Positions 41,019-50,101 of a stretch of DNA of 64,000 nt are shown piece by piece (position 1 is the first letter of the stretch; the number at the start of each line of letters is the position of its first letter). Under the pieces are notes generated by a model. The model had not been told where the DNA came from and made no database searches. It was given only the letters and a program-made list of their open reading frames with translations. This DNA is from Burkholderiales bacterium (lineage in GTDB: Bacteria; Pseudomonadota; Gammaproteobacteria; Burkholderiales; Casimicrobiaceae). The stretch lies in NCBI GenBank assembly GCA_020851235.1, contig JADZDD010000017.1, positions 124,001 through 188,000 on the forward strand, in the 5' to 3' direction. The translations under genes were made by a program, and so were the position numbers.

Positions 41019-41207
41019 CATTCCAGAGCGCCCGCAACGAGAGCGAAGGGGCCGGGATCGCATTGCGAGTGCTCAAGGTCGCCCAGCCGTTCGAAGCCGA
41101 CCTGCACCGGCTCAGGGTCCGTCTGCGCATGGTGCGAGACGACCTCGACCGAATGGGACCGGCAGAACCTGCCGGACAGGGCCGCCCCGATGCGTGATCG
41201 CCGACGC

Positions 41208-41460
41208 TCACGCGCGATAACGCAGCGCCTCCACCAGTAGCGAGAACGCCGGTGTCGGTTGGCGACGACTGGGGTAGTACCGATGAAAGCCCGCGTGCGT
41301 TTTCGCCCAGTCCCCGAGAGCCTCGACGAGATCGCCGCGCTTCAGATGCAACCTCGCGTAGTCCTCCGGGACACACGCAAGGCCCAGGCCGGCGAGCGCG
41401 GCCCGCACCTTTTGGGGCGCGTTGTTCACGAGCAGCTGACCCTTGACCTCCACGCGCAGT
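41208..41460 (-). pseudogene. Truncated LysR-family regulator (C-terminal remnant)
   Basis: Only the last ~80 residues of a LysR-type regulator remain. They include GQLLVNNAPQKVRAALAGLGL, VPEDYARLHLKRGDLVEAL and FHRYYPSRRQPTPAFSLLVEAL, the standard end of the substrate-binding domain. The DNA-binding half is missing. The adjacent plus-strand cupin gene starts where it should continue. The 150 bp between the nirS terminator and this remnant hold no gene I recognise. The intact regulator probably controlled a neighbouring oxidoreductase set like the one that follows. Confidence 0.75.
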
Positions 41461-41474
41461 GAAGGAGGCACTCC

Positions 41475-41894
41475 ATGAGTGACCTGCAACGCAACGGCTC
41501 GCAGGCGTCGATCAAGGGATCGGCCGAGAATTTCACCGGCAACGCACGCCATGAACCGCTGTTCCGATCGCCGGGACCGGCCGCGGTCTATAGTGCGAGC
41601 GTCACCTTCGAACCCGGCGCACGTTCGCACTGGCACACCCATCCGTGTGGCCAGGTCCTGATCGTCACCTCCGGTCTGGGCTGGACGCAATGCGAGGGCG
41701 AGGCCAAGATCGAGATCCGCCCCGGCGACGTCGTCACCTGCCCGCCGGGCAAGCGGCACTGGCATGGCGCAACGCCGACCACGCCCGTGACGCACATCGC
41801 GATCCAGCAAGCCGACGCGAACGGCAAGGTCGTCGACTGGATGGAAGAGGTCACCGACGTGCAGTACAACAGCCCATTGGATACGACGAGGTAA
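41475..41894 (+). CDS. Cupin-domain protein
   Basis: 139-aa single-domain cupin. Motif 1 is [22 protein letters not shown], with two His ligands and Glu replaced by Gln. Motif 2 is [17 protein letters not shown] with a further His. Such proteins belong to the YhhW/manganese-cupin-like group often found with carboxymuconolactone decarboxylases and aldo/keto reductases, some acting as hydroxynitrile lyases. Reaction unknown. A clear GAAGGAGG precedes the ATG. It is the first of three collinear genes, the third of which is broken. Confidence 0.82.
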   Translation: MSDLQRNGSQASIKGSAENFTGNARHEPLFRSPGPAAVYSASVTFEPGARSHWHTHPCGQVLIVTSGLGWTQCEGEAKIEIRPGDVVTCPPGKRHWHGATPTTPVTHIAIQQADANGKVVDWMEEVTDVQYNSPLDTTR

Positions 41895-41900
41895 GCCCCC

Positions 41901-42935
41901 ATGCGCGCAACGATGATGTACGAGGCCGGCGATGTCCGGATCGAGAACATTCCCGACGCAAACCTGCGCGATTCCACCGATGCGCTGATCCGCATCACTC
42001 GCGCCTGCATCTGCGGCAGCGACCTGTGGCCGTATCGCCTGAAGCAAGCCGATGGCCGCGGGCAGAACATGGGCCACGAGGCGATAGGCGTGGTCGAGGC
42101 CGTGGGCAAGGACGTGCGCACCGTGAAGGTGGGCGACGTGGTGGTGATGCCCTTCGCCTATTCCGACGGCAGCTGCGAGTTCTGCCATGAGGGCCTGCAG
42201 ACCGCGTGCACGCACGGCGGCTTCTTCGGCAACAGCGAGGTCGGCGGCGCGCAGGCGGAAGCACTGCGCATTCCACACGCGGACGGCACGTTGTACGCGC
42301 TTCCGGTTGGCGAAGACGATGCGCTGATGCCATCGCTGTTGACGCTCTCGGACGTGATGGGCACCGGTCATCACGCCGCCGTCGTCGCCCGGGTCGGCAG
42401 GGGCAAGAAGGCGGCGGTGATCGGCGACGGTGCGGTGGGCCTGTGCGCCGTGATCGCCGCCAGGCGTCTCGGCGCCGAGCAGATCATCATCCTGGGCCGC
42501 CATCCGGATCGCATCGAATTGGCCAAACGCTTCGGGGCCACCGACGTGGTGAGCGAGCGCGGCGAAGAAGCCATCGCGCGGGTTCGTGAACTGACTGGTG
42601 GTTTCGGCGTGCACTCGGTGCTCGAGTGCGTCGGCACCGATCAGGCAATGGCGACGTCGATGGGTCTCGCCCGCGCAGGGGGGGCGATCGGCCGCGTCGG
42701 CGTGCCGCACTACGACGCGATCCCCCAGGCCCAGCCGATGTTCTACCGCAACGTGCTCGTCGGCGGTGGCCCCGCACCGGTCCGCGCCTACATCGACGAA
42801 CTGCTGCCCGATGTGCTCGAAGGCCGCATCGAACCTGGCCGCGTGTTCGACCGCACGGTGGATCTCGATGGCGTACCCGAAGGCTACCGTGCGATGGATG
42901 CACGCGAGTCGATCAAGGTCATGGTGAAGCCATGA
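41901..42935 (+). CDS. Zinc-dependent alcohol dehydrogenase
   Basis: Medium-chain dehydrogenase (344 aa). Catalytic zinc residues are Cys in ACICGSDLW near residue 37 and GHE in [15 protein letters not shown] structural-zinc-like loop is reduced ([16 protein letters not shown]). The Rossmann motif is [17 protein letters not shown] near 175, followed by [19 protein letters not shown]. Substrate unknown. It starts 6 bp after the cupin gene and 13 bp before an aldo/keto reductase remnant, so these formed one oxidoreductase operon. Confidence 0.9.
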   Translation: MRATMMYEAGDVRIENIPDANLRDSTDALIRITRACICGSDLWPYRLKQADGRGQNMGHEAIGVVEAVGKDVRTVKVGDVVVMPFAYSDGSCEFCHEGLQTACTHGGFFGNSEVGGAQAEALRIPHADGTLYALPVGEDDALMPSLLTLSDVMGTGHHAAVVARVGRGKKAAVIGDGAVGLCAVIAARRLGAEQIIILGRHPDRIELAKRFGATDVVSERGEEAIARVRELTGGFGVHSVLECVGTDQAMATSMGLARAGGAIGRVGVPHYDAIPQAQPMFYRNVLVGGGPAPVRAYIDELLPDVLEGRIEPGRVFDRTVDLDGVPEGYRAMDARESIKVMVKP

Positions 42936-42948
42936 AGGAGACCGAGCC

Positions 42949-43011
42949 ATGTCGACGGTGAGCAATACGAGCGCTTCGCTCGTGCTGAACAATGGCATCG
43001 AGATGCCCGCG
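42949..43011 (+). pseudogene. Aldo/keto reductase, first 21 codons only
   Basis: An AAGGAG ribosome site and ATG open the frame STVSNTSASLVLNNGIEMPA, the typical start of an aldo/keto reductase, which would continue LGFG. Instead the sequence passes directly into an IS91-family transposase fragment at about 43012. The rest of the reductase gene is absent. Confidence 0.7.
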
Positions 43012-43265
43012 CACGTCGAGTGCGAGTTCCGCCGTTACCTCGAGTGCGGCATTCGCGCTCACGGCTTTGCCTGAGCGCGCTGCGGCCGGGGCGGGCACGA
43101 CTTCCTGATCGCGTTCTCGTGCAAGGGGCGCGGGGTGTGCCCGGCGTGCAATACCCAGCACATGGTCGAGCAAGTGATCGGCGCGATCGCCTTCAGTCAC
43201 CGCTTGTCGCGCCGCGCCCATCGCTCACCTGCACTTTCACTGCGTGATCATCGAAAGCACCGGCA
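43012..43265 (+). pseudogene. Decayed IS91-family transposase fragment
   Basis: Translation from the reductase start codon reads into HVECEFRRYLECGIRAHGFA, then a TGA stop, then a run containing HDFLIAFSCKGRGVCPACN. This is the N-terminal zinc-ribbon of IS91-family transposases. The TGA replaces an expected CGA (Arg). After ~43190 another frame gives HLHFHCVIIES, which resembles the HxH (HUH) motif of the same family. The fragment therefore has a nonsense change, an internal deletion and lost ends, and is not functional. Confidence 0.72.
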
Positions 43266-43320
43266 TATGTTGAACTCGCCCGGCGTGACGCCGGGCGAGC
43301 AGATCAGGGACAGGAGCGGA

Positions 43321-44511
43321 TCAGCGGCCAGGAACGCGGCAGCAGGTGAGATAAGCCGAGTACTCTATCCTCTGGCCGTCTCTATTGACGAAACGGCAGG
43401 TGCCCGTTGACGGTACGCCGCCGCCACTCGGCTTGATGTAGGAGTCCATGAGGCTCACGTCGTCAAAAGCTACTTTGCTCGAACAGTTGATTCCGGTCGG
43501 CGTGTACCCCGCCGGACAAGCATCGGTCGATATCGCCGCGCTCCAAGCGGACGATTCAAAAAGCTTTGCGCCGGCGTTGACGCAGTCGAGCGGCGTCGCC
43601 TTGTTATCGATGATGAAATAGCCGACCACGTCGACGATGGTATCGATGGCTGTCGGCGAATTGTTGTAGAGGCCGAAGTCCCGCTTGAAGCCGCTCCTGG
43701 GATACGCGGCGATGCTGCGGTTCATCGGGATCACCGTGGTGTTCGAGAGCACGTCGCCGGCATTCCAGCCCAGGATCCCACCGACGGTCAGTGTCGTGCC
43801 GCCGTTCCATGCGCGCAGCGCTCCGGTCGAGCTCGTGTTGACGACCACCACGGTTGCCACGACGGACACGGGTGGTGTCGCCGGGAAGACTGTCCCCGTG
43901 CAGTTACCCGACCCTGCGGTGCCGGTACCACCCTGGCTATCGCCCGTCGACCACGAGTACCCCGCAGAGTTGGAGTAGCCATAGACCTGGGTTGCCGAAA
44001 ATGCGGCAAGTGGCCCCATCCCGAAGCGGGAATCCCAGACGCGGCACGGTCCCGCGGTCGCCACGAACACGAGGTCGCCGTCGCCTCCGAGTCTCGCCGT
44101 GGGCTTTGCCTGCGACATGGTTGCAGGCGGAGCGGCGGCCTGTGCGGCCGCGAGCGCCTGCCGCGCTTCGTCGGTAACGGCGGCGTGCAGTGCAGCGGCG
44201 ACTTCGCCGGCGGCCTCATCGCCGTTGACTCGTTGCATCTGCGCCAGGATCTGTTGTTGTGCCGCTTTCGACAGGCTGTTGAACTGGATCTGCATTTGCT
44301 CGCGTGCCACCAGCGCTGCCGCCGGCGCGAGCTTCTGCGAGGTCACGAGTTGAGCCACCGCGAGGTCGATGAGCCGATCGATCGGCGTTGCCGACATCGC
44401 CTTATCCCCATCCGGTGCGGTGATGGGCGCCGCCTCCAGCATGCTGCTGCCCATGGGCAACAACAGGGCGAGCGCCGCCGCGCCAAGCGTACTCCGATAT
44501 CGCGCGTTCAT
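43321..44511 (-). CDS. Secreted protein of unknown function with VVGYF-type module
   Basis: 396-aa exported protein (signal peptide to about residue 28). Residues ~30-130 are helical and Ala/Gln-rich. From GPCRVWDSRFGMG (~155) a beta module runs to TIVDVVGYFIIDN (~310), the RxxDSR...VDVxGYF pattern seen in many secreted bacterial proteins of unknown role. The tail is Cys-rich (several Cys in the last 90 residues), suggesting disulfides. No enzyme motif is visible. Codon use matches neighbours only loosely, and the gene follows an IS91 remnant. I do not recognise a specific function. Confidence 0.7.
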   Translation of the reverse strand: MNARYRSTLGAAALALLLPMGSSMLEAAPITAPDGDKAMSATPIDRLIDLAVAQLVTSQKLAPAAALVAREQMQIQFNSLSKAAQQQILAQMQRVNGDEAAGEVAAALHAAVTDEARQALAAAQAAAPPATMSQAKPTARLGGDGDLVFVATAGPCRVWDSRFGMGPLAAFSATQVYGYSNSAGYSWSTGDSQGGTGTAGSGNCTGTVFPATPPVSVVATVVVVNTSSTGALRAWNGGTTLTVGGILGWNAGDVLSNTTVIPMNRSIAAYPRSGFKRDFGLYNNSPTAIDTIVDVVGYFIIDNKATPLDCVNAGAKLFESSAWSAAISTDACPAGYTPTGINCSSKVAFDDVSLMDSYIKPSGGGVPSTGTCRFVNRDGQRIEYSAYLTCCRVPGR

Positions 44512-44628
44512 GGTGCCTCCTCGCTGTGATCGTGTGATGGACTCCGGTTCTCGCTTCGAGCCGGAACGTTCATTGCGGTACGAAAGCTCCGCGGCGCGGC
44601 CCCGGCTGCGTCGCGCCCGACGGCCCGA

Positions 44629-44829
44629 TCACGGCGGCGCGCCGCCGCCCGCGCCGTCGGCATCCTCGGCGGTGTCGCCACCGCAGGTTTCGAGGTAGCG
44701 GGCGAGTGCGGCGCTGTCGGTGAACCACGCCGACTCGTCGGTGCCGGCGCGCTGGACCGCGGCCCGGAATCCGCGCGAGGCGGCGTCGCCGGTCCAGACA
44801 CGAACGATGAACACCTCGCGGTGTTGCAT
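44629..44829 (-). CDS. Small hypothetical protein (66 aa)
   Basis: Short protein MQHREVFIVRVWTGDAASRG followed by a tract with VQRAGTDESAWFTDSAALARYL and an acidic Gly-rich end. The alternation of strands and one helix looks like a small alpha/beta fold. Similar short proteins (FIVRIW... then a helix with AL..L) occur near large BTAD/TPR regulators in my recollection, which would fit the gene 1.7 kb away. Supported by coding-like composition only; the function is unknown. The rest of the 44512-45031 gap holds nothing else I can name. Confidence 0.5.
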   Translation of the reverse strand: MQHREVFIVRVWTGDAASRGFRAAVQRAGTDESAWFTDSAALARYLETCGGDTAEDADGAGGGAPP

Positions 44830-45031
44830 GCCGGCATTCGCTCCTCGAAGGACACGGCGCCAGCATGCAGCAAGCAGCGTTAGACGCGCGTTAGACGCTT
44901 CGAAGGCGCGAGTCCGCGCGGTCTTGACGCCGCAGCCCGGCGGCACACAATCACGAGGACCGCGCCTGGTCGCGGCCGGCGCATCGAAGCGGCGCCGCCA
45001 TACGATGTTTCAGACGAGCCGAGGTGAAGCC

Positions 45032-46297
45032 ATGATCGCAATCTTCAATCCGCTGCGCGCCGCAAGACGCGCCTGGCAGCCGATCGTCCTGCTTCCGTTG
45101 CTTGCGCTGCTCGTGGCGGGTCACGCGCCCGCCCAGCCGGCGCTCGACGTCAGCACGACATACCTCGGCTTCGGCCGGGTGAGCCTCAACACGACGAGTC
45201 CCATCCAGCCGCTGTTCGTCATGAACGTCGGCGACGCCGCGATGATGCTGCATGCGATTACCCTGGGCGGCGACTACCCCGAGCTGTTCGCCGTCGGCGG
45301 CACTTGCGCGGAGACCCAGCAGCTTGCGCCCAGAGCCCGCTGCCGGATCGACGTCGCATTTCGGCCAACCGTCGCGGGACAACGGAACGCGACGCTGTCG
45401 ATCGTGACGGACGCCGCGAGCGCCCCCCTCGTCGTGGCGCTGAGCGGCCTCGGCAACGGCAGCATCGGCATGACCGCGACGCCCAACCCGAATCCCGACT
45501 GGATCGACTTCGGCAGCGTCGCGCTCGGCGCGTCCGCCGCGCCTCGCGCCTTGACGTTCCGGAACGATTCCGGCATCGCGCTGCGCCTGACGAGCCTCGG
45601 GCTGCAGACGCGCGATAGGTACGACTTCACGCTGTCGTCGACGTGCAACGTGGGCGACGCCTTGCCGAACGGGTCGACGTGCACGTTCACCTTCGGTTTC
45701 GCACCGACCGAGGCGGGGGTGCGCGCCACCACGCTGTACGTCGGAATCAGCTACATGGAGATCACCGAAGGCGTCGTCTACATCCAGGTGTCGGGCGTCG
45801 GTGGCGTCCTCGCGCCTTCGCCGTACGTCGAGGCGGTCGAGTACTACCACGGGCCGTTCGATCACTATTTCGTCACCGCGATTGGCGAAGAGATCGACAG
45901 GCTCGACGTCGGAGACTTCGCCGGATGGGCCCGCACCGGGCGCTCGATCAACGTGTACCCCGCCGCCGCGCCGGGTCTCGTCGCCGTGTGCCGGTTTTTC
46001 AGCACCGCCTTCGGCGAGCGGAGCTCGCACTTCTATACCGCGCTCGCCAGCGAATGCGCGAAGGTCAAGGACAATCCGAGCTGGATGTTCGAGGGAGACG
46101 TGTTCCTCGTCGGGCTGCCGGTGGAGGGCAATTGCGGGGGCGCTTCGATTCCCGTGTACCGGCTGTACAACGAAGGCATGGGCGGCGCGCCCAACCACCG
46201 CTTCACCACCGATCTGCAGGTGCAGGGACAGATGCGTTCGCTGGGCTGGACCGCCGAAGGCGACGGGGTCGGCGTCGTGATGTGCGCGTTGCGCTGA
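45032..46297 (+). CDS. Secreted choice-of-anchor (ASH-like) protein with DUF5648 C-terminus
   Basis: 421-aa exported protein. A signal peptide (IVLLPLLALLVAGHAPAQ) is followed by two Ig-like ASH/choice-of-anchor-D repeats. Each begins with a LxFGxVxLxxxSxxxxxxxxN pattern (YLGFGRVSLNTTSPIQ and IDFGSVALGASAAPR) and has two Cys about 15 residues apart. From VEAVEYYHGPFDHYFVTAI (~265) it is a DUF5648 region with YYHGPFDHYF, FAGWARTGRS, SSHFYTALASECAKVK and NHRFTT. These modules are typical of surface or secreted adhesin-like proteins. GAGGTGAAG before 45032 supports this ATG; an ATG at 45004 is also in frame. Confidence 0.75.
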   Translation: MIAIFNPLRAARRAWQPIVLLPLLALLVAGHAPAQPALDVSTTYLGFGRVSLNTTSPIQPLFVMNVGDAAMMLHAITLGGDYPELFAVGGTCAETQQLAPRARCRIDVAFRPTVAGQRNATLSIVTDAASAPLVVALSGLGNGSIGMTATPNPNPDWIDFGSVALGASAAPRALTFRNDSGIALRLTSLGLQTRDRYDFTLSSTCNVGDALPNGSTCTFTFGFAPTEAGVRATTLYVGISYMEITEGVVYIQVSGVGGVLAPSPYVEAVEYYHGPFDHYFVTAIGEEIDRLDVGDFAGWARTGRSINVYPAAAPGLVAVCRFFSTAFGERSSHFYTALASECAKVKDNPSWMFEGDVFLVGLPVEGNCGGASIPVYRLYNEGMGGAPNHRFTTDLQVQGQMRSLGWTAEGDGVGVVMCALR

Positions 46298-46544
46298 CAC
46301 CGACAAGGCGTGGCGAGGCCAGGCCCTCACGCCGGGTCTCGCCGTTTCGTTGTCGCGCATGGCCGCTTGACGAGGCGAAACCGGGGTCGGCGGTGTGAAT
46401 GAGCCGGCGCCAGTCCGACGCGCAACCGGGTTTGGCGGTGCCGGTGGCCAAGCGTGGCCTTGGCGGCCATAATCCGGGCAGCGAGCAACGCCGCAGTCGG
46501 GCACCGACGCCTTGGCACGCCGGCGGGCGCGCAAGACAACGACC
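46298..46544 (+). other. Intergenic region without visible features
   Basis: 247 bp between the DUF5648 gene and the regulator gene. I see no terminator, promoter with a good -35, or small gene here. Confidence 0.4.
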
Positions 46545-49514
46545 ATGGCAGCGCCGTGCCTGCACCTGTTCGGCACCCCTGCGCTCGACACCGGCTCGGG
46601 GCGCGAGCCGTTTCCGCTCGAGCGGCCGTACCAGCTCCTCGCTTACCTCGCGTTTCGCGGCGTGTGGGTCACCCGCGAAGCCGCCTCGTCGCTGCTGTGG
46701 CCCGATCGCAACAGCAGGACGGCGCGCGCCAACCTTCGCTTCGTTCTGGTCCAGATCCGGCGGCTGCGCCACGTAGCGCAGTTCGACACCCGCGCGGACG
46801 CCTTGCGGTGGGCGGTGGACACCGATGTCGGCCGGCTCGAGGGCGCGGCCGCGGCGGGTGACTGGAGCACCGCGCTGGACTGCTACGCCGGCCCGCTGCT
46901 CGAGGGGTTCGAGGCCGAAGGGCCCGTGCCCTTCGTCGAATGGCTGTTGTTCGAGCGGGCGCGGCTCGCCACGCTCTGGCACGGCGCGTTGACCGCGCGG
47001 CTCGCGCAGTTGCGCGACGAACCGGCGGCGTGCAATGCGCTCGCTGTGCGCGCGTTGCAGTGCGACCCCCTCGACGAGACGGCGCTGGGTGCTCAACTAC
47101 AGGCGCTTTGCGCGCTCGGCCACGTCGACCAGGCGCGCCGCGCGTATCGCGATTACGCGCAAAAGCTGGCGGGCGAGCTTGGCATCGAGCCGTCCGCCGC
47201 GCTGCGCGAGCTGGGGCGGCAGCTCGACGCACGCGAGTCCGGCACGAACCCTCGCCCCGCCGTCCCCGCGAAGCGGGGTGGGGACTCCGAATTCGTGGGT
47301 CGCCGCGTCGAACTCGGAAGGATCAACGCGCTGTTGCTCGGCCCCGACTGCCGCTTGCTCACGATCAGTGGACTCGGCGGCGTCGGCAAGAGCGCCCTGG
47401 CGCGCGCGGCGCTGCCGGGACTGGCGGATCATTTTTCGGGCGGCGCGTTCTGGATTGCACTGGAGGATCTTTCGACCCCGGGGCACGTCGCCCAGCGGTG
47501 CGCTTCGGTGCTCGGCGTCGATCCGCGCGGGGCCGATTCGCCGCAACAGAGCCTGGCCCGGTATCTACGCTCCGTGCAGGCCCTACTGGTGCTCGATAAT
47601 GCCGAACATCTCGAAGGGCTCGCGTCATGGGTGGACGCGTTGCTGGCAGAATGCGATGGAATCAAGCTCGTGGTCACGTCGCGGGTGCGCTTGGGCCTCG
47701 CGCGCGAGTGGCTGCTGCCGCTGGAAGGGCTGCCGGTTCCGGATGTCGACGAAACCGAGCTCGACGCGCTGCGCGCCTACGACTCCGTGCGCCTGTTCGA
47801 AGCGCGCGCCGCTGCCCAGCATCCGGCCTACGACCCCGTCGCGGCGGCGGTCGATGCCGCCGCGATCGCGCGTGCGACGGAGGGGCTGCCGCTTGCCCTC
47901 GAACTGGCCGCCGGACGCGTGCGGATCGTTCCCGTGGCGGAGATCGGACGCGAGCTCGCGCAATCGATCGATGTGCTCGAGCCGGCGGCCGGCGACGGCG
48001 CGCGCAACGCGAGCCTGCGGGCGAGCTTCGATCATTCGTGGGGAATGTTGGCGCTCCGCGAGCGGGAAGCCCTCGCTGCCTGCACGATCTTCCCGGGCGA
48101 CTTTTCGCGAGAGGCCGCGCACGAGGTGGCGGGGGCCTCGCTGCCGCTGCTGGCCTCGCTCGTCGACAAGTCGTTGTTGCGCGCCGACGGTGGCGGCCGC
48201 TTTTCGCTGCATTCGCTGATCCGCCAATGCGCCGCGGAACACGTCGGCGACGCGCCGTGCCTGCGCCGGCGGCACGCGGAATACTACTCGCAGCTACTGG
48301 CGCGCCATGCGGACTTCAAGCACACCGACCAGCAACGCGCCATTGCCGAAGTCGAACGGGAGCTCGCGCACTGCAATGCCGCGTGGGCGGTGGCGATCGC
48401 CGAGCGCTCGAACCGGCTCATCGGGCGAATGGCGCAGGCGACGCGTCACTTCTTCGAGGCCACCGGCCGCTGGGCCGAAGGCATCGGGCTGCTGTCGGCG
48501 GCGCTGGCCGCCCTCGACCCCGCCGGCGAGACGAATTCGGCGACACGGACGGCGGTTCTCGACGCGCTCGCGGCGTTGCAGTGGCGTCGGGGCGACTTCG
48601 CGGCTGCGGAGCGGCACGCGCGCCTGGCGCTCGCCTTGGCGCGCGCCGATGGCAACGCGGGCGGGGTCAAGGCCGCCTTGAACACCATCGGCCTGTCGCT
48701 GTGGCAAGTGGGCCGCTATGCGGAGGCGAGGACGCATTACGAAGAGGCGTTGTCGCGCGCCCGCGCCGATGGCGACCGTGAAGGCATCGCCCAGCTGGCA
48801 TCGAACCTCGCCATCGTCGAGAAGGTCGAGGGCCGCTACGCACGCGCCGCGGCGCTGTACGAGGAAGCGCTGGCGATCGAAAGACTCACCGGCAATCGGC
48901 GTGGCTTGGTGACGAGGCTCAACAACCTGGGCAACCTGTATCGCGTGAAACACGACCCCGCCGCGGCGCTGCCGTGCTTCGAGGAAGGTCTTCGGCTTGC
49001 CCAGGCGTCGGGCCTCGCCGCGCCCGCGGTCTTCCTGCTCGTCAACCTGGCAATGACAACGTTCGAGCTGGGAGACCTCGACCGATGCGAGCGCTACGCG
49101 CAGCAAGGCCTCGCGCAGGCGCGCGTCCGTGGCGAGCCGCAGATCGAGGTGATGGCGTGGCTGGCGCTGGCGCGCCTCGCCGGCGCGCGCGGCGACCACG
49201 CGCGCGCCGACGAATTCACGTTCGAGGCGCTCGTTCGAGCACAGGCTACCCGCTACACGCTCTGCGAGCTGGTGGCGATCAACGTGCGCGCGCAGGCGCT
49301 GGCGGCTCGCGGCGACCGGGCGCAGGCGGCCGCGCTCTGGTGGGCCGTCGCAGGCCACCCGCTGACCAGCGCCGACGAGCAGGCCGAGGCCGAAGACGGG
49401 CTCGCGCGGCTGGCGATGACGCGCGAGGAGGACGACGCGGCGCACGCCGCTGGCCAGGCGGTGCCCTTCGAGGAGCTCGTCAACGCGGTCGTGGAGCAAT
49501 TGCGCCCGCACTGA
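46545..49514 (+). CDS. BTAD-NTPase-TPR transcriptional regulator (AfsR/SARP-like)
   Basis: 989-aa cytosolic regulator. Residues ~5-75 resemble an OmpR-type winged helix (LHLFGTPALDTGSG...ERPYQLLAYLAFRG). Residues ~95-230 form a bacterial transcriptional activation domain, ending LGHVDQARRAYRDYAQKLAGELGIEPS. A STAND/NB-ARC NTPase follows: Walker A GLGGVGKSALARAA near 275, Walker B ALLVLDNAEHLEG near 346, and VVTSRVRLGLAREWLLPLEGL. From ~600 there are TPR repeats (RYAEARTHYEEALSRARADGD, RYARAAALYEEALAIERL). The architecture is of a signal-gated activator. Its targets are unknown; adjacent secreted proteins are candidates. Confidence 0.85.
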   Translation: MAAPCLHLFGTPALDTGSGREPFPLERPYQLLAYLAFRGVWVTREAASSLLWPDRNSRTARANLRFVLVQIRRLRHVAQFDTRADALRWAVDTDVGRLEGAAAAGDWSTALDCYAGPLLEGFEAEGPVPFVEWLLFERARLATLWHGALTARLAQLRDEPAACNALAVRALQCDPLDETALGAQLQALCALGHVDQARRAYRDYAQKLAGELGIEPSAALRELGRQLDARESGTNPRPAVPAKRGGDSEFVGRRVELGRINALLLGPDCRLLTISGLGGVGKSALARAALPGLADHFSGGAFWIALEDLSTPGHVAQRCASVLGVDPRGADSPQQSLARYLRSVQALLVLDNAEHLEGLASWVDALLAECDGIKLVVTSRVRLGLAREWLLPLEGLPVPDVDETELDALRAYDSVRLFEARAAAQHPAYDPVAAAVDAAAIARATEGLPLALELAAGRVRIVPVAEIGRELAQSIDVLEPAAGDGARNASLRASFDHSWGMLALREREALAACTIFPGDFSREAAHEVAGASLPLLASLVDKSLLRADGGGRFSLHSLIRQCAAEHVGDAPCLRRRHAEYYSQLLARHADFKHTDQQRAIAEVERELAHCNAAWAVAIAERSNRLIGRMAQATRHFFEATGRWAEGIGLLSAALAALDPAGETNSATRTAVLDALAALQWRRGDFAAAERHARLALALARADGNAGGVKAALNTIGLSLWQVGRYAEARTHYEEALSRARADGDREGIAQLASNLAIVEKVEGRYARAAALYEEALAIERLTGNRRGLVTRLNNLGNLYRVKHDPAAALPCFEEGLRLAQASGLAAPAVFLLVNLAMTTFELGDLDRCERYAQQGLAQARVRGEPQIEVMAWLALARLAGARGDHARADEFTFEALVRAQATRYTLCELVAINVRAQALAARGDRAQAAALWWAVAGHPLTSADEQAEAEDGLARLAMTREEDDAAHAAGQAVPFEELVNAVVEQLRPH

Positions 49515-50101
49515 TTGCACGAGCACGGGGCGCACGCGGCGGCTGCCGTGTCCTGAACCGGCGAAGCGCGCGAGGTTCGTTCTTGCCTTCGAAGCCATCG
49601 GGTGCGAATTCAGTCCAGCAGGGCGAATGCTTCTCCGTTGGGCAGACGATAGCGCGAGAAGTCCGCCACATCGGTGGTCATGATGGAAGCCGCTTCGATC
49701 TCGATCGCCAGTCAGCAGAGCGCCGCGTCGGCAAGATCTATCTCGCGTTTGGTTTTCCTCGATAGCGAACAGCGCGATCAGCGACCCCGAATTGCGCAGG
49801 ACGCTTGTCACGCAGCCTCGCTCTCATCTGTGCTGATACCCTTCAGGAAGCTTGCGGATCACCTGTCGGTCGCCGACCCAGTACCTGCAACACGGGCTCG
49901 CGGCTCAGGCAGAGCGGAATCTGGCGGCGTGAGACCATGCCCTTGTTGGGCGAAAAACCGAGGGAAGCTCACTCGCGCGCAGGAAGGGCGATCGGCAGCG
50001 ACGGCGCGCGGTGATGCCGCAGCGCACCGCACGCCGCATCCGGGCCGTGTGCGAGGGATGCCGCCCCGACGTATGAACCGCGCGTGCACAATGCGTGCGT
50101 G
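49515..50101. other. Gene-poor region between regulator and d1-like gene
   Basis: 587 bp without an intact gene. It includes a possible toxin remnant at 49610-49860 (separate entry). The remainder is low-information sequence. Confidence 0.4.
49610..49860 (-). pseudogene. Possible PIN-domain (VapC-like) toxin remnant
   Basis: The minus strand ends MTTDVADFSRYRLPNGEAFA then LLD and stop, similar to C-termini of PIN-domain toxins. Upstream a second frame gives MRARLRDKRPAQFGVADRAV, also toxin-like. The two lie in different frames, so one or more frameshifts separate them. No intact antitoxin is seen. This is a weak call. Confidence 0.3.

Noticed and set aside
41022-41197. Short plus-strand frame after the nirS terminator (LRVLKVAQPFEADLHRLRVR)
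   Set aside because: No ribosome site and no recognisable family; it may be a remnant but I cannot support it.
46512-46544. Upstream TTG start for the BTAD regulator
   Set aside because: It adds an Arg-rich stretch (MARRRARKTTT) outside the domain; the ATG at 46545 gives a normal start.
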